In this document: positions 63,851 to 64,000 of the stretch, in pieces
Layout of the letters: each line of letters begins with the position of its first letter
Position numbering within the stretch: the first letter of the stretch is position 1
Assembly (NCBI GenBank): GCA_022494885.1
Contig: JAGVSM010003692.1
Span: 202,933-266,932, forward strand
Direction: 5' to 3'
Length of the DNA: 64,000 nt
Origin: Micrasema longulum
Lineage: Eukaryota; Arthropoda; Insecta; Trichoptera; Brachycentridae
Made by a program: the position numbers and the translations under genes
The notes under the pieces: model-generated
The model's database searches: none
What the model was told of the DNA's origin: nothing
The model's input: only the letters and a program-made list of their open reading frames with translations

Positions 63851-64000
63851 CAGGGCCAAACAGAGGAATATTCCTCATGGTAAGCTTTAAAAAAGATTCC
63901 TATAATTTTATTTCAAAAAGTTATTAATAAAAAAAATTGTCATCTAAAAATGTAGTAAATCCTTAATTTCTCTACAAACCCTTACCCCTCTCCTACCCAG
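63851..64000. mobile_element. MITE, second copy, cut by window end
   Basis: 'cagggccaaacagaggaata', 'cctcatggtaagctttaaaa', then 'gtagtaaatccttaatttct' and 'ctcctacccag' match the left end and (reversed) centre of 57309-57703. The right end lies outside the window. Confidence 0.75.

Overview
This 64 kb window is AT-rich nuclear DNA from an animal, almost certainly an insect. It carries tRNA-derived SINEs with A/B-box heads, jockey/CR1-type and RTE-type LINE fragments, Penelope-like (PLE) fragments, a Helitron ending in CTAG and TTAA-flanked MITE-like elements. The Helitron terminus and the repeat mix resemble Lepidoptera, but that placement is an inference. I find no host gene I can support. 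Almost every open frame is either decayed retroelement protein or a chance frame in AT-rich sequence. The only long frame (40054-41991) is LINE reverse transcriptase.

Layout. 0-6 kb: fragments of a recurrent short element ('family E'), SINEs, and a repeat with a hammerhead-ribozyme-like core. 6-15 kb: mostly unassigned AT-rich DNA with an RTE-type LINE tail (11.4 kb) and two SINEs around a family-E piece (14.0-14.6 kb). 15-16.1 kb: a decayed LINE with an FADD box on the minus strand. 16.4-16.7 kb: a fresh 156-bp tandem duplication. 17.7-18.3 kb: a non-autonomous Helitron. 19.2-23.2 kb: SINEs, a LINE tail, a palindromic family-E composite, an RTE-type LINE and a TTAA element. 23.8-24.4 kb: a second TTAA element. 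25.3 and 35.5 kb: two PLE fragments with GIY-YIG endonuclease remains; the second is followed by a hammerhead-like motif. 30.4-30.7 kb: an inverted pair of hammerhead-like repeats. 39.0-43.6 kb: a nest in which a LINE is inserted in the RNase H region of an older jockey-type LINE. 44.1-45.0 kb: another LINE broken by a family-E insertion. 45.6-45.8 kb: two hammerhead-like repeats head to head. 46.7-51.2 kb: an RTE tail, a family-E copy, a LINE, and a SINE inside an unclassified repeat. 52.2-52.7 kb: a solo LTR. 57.3 and 63.9 kb: two copies of a MITE with long terminal inverted repeats. 59-62.3 kb: composite SINEs.

The most interesting signals are two. First, hammerhead-ribozyme-like cores occur in three repeat families, at least one of them attached to a Penelope-like element. 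Second, family E is a roughly 350-700 bp element with internal inverted repeats that sits between 12-15 bp target-site duplications, so it appears to move by retroposition although it looks like a foldback element. All calls come from reading the sequence; no alignment, folding or database search was run.
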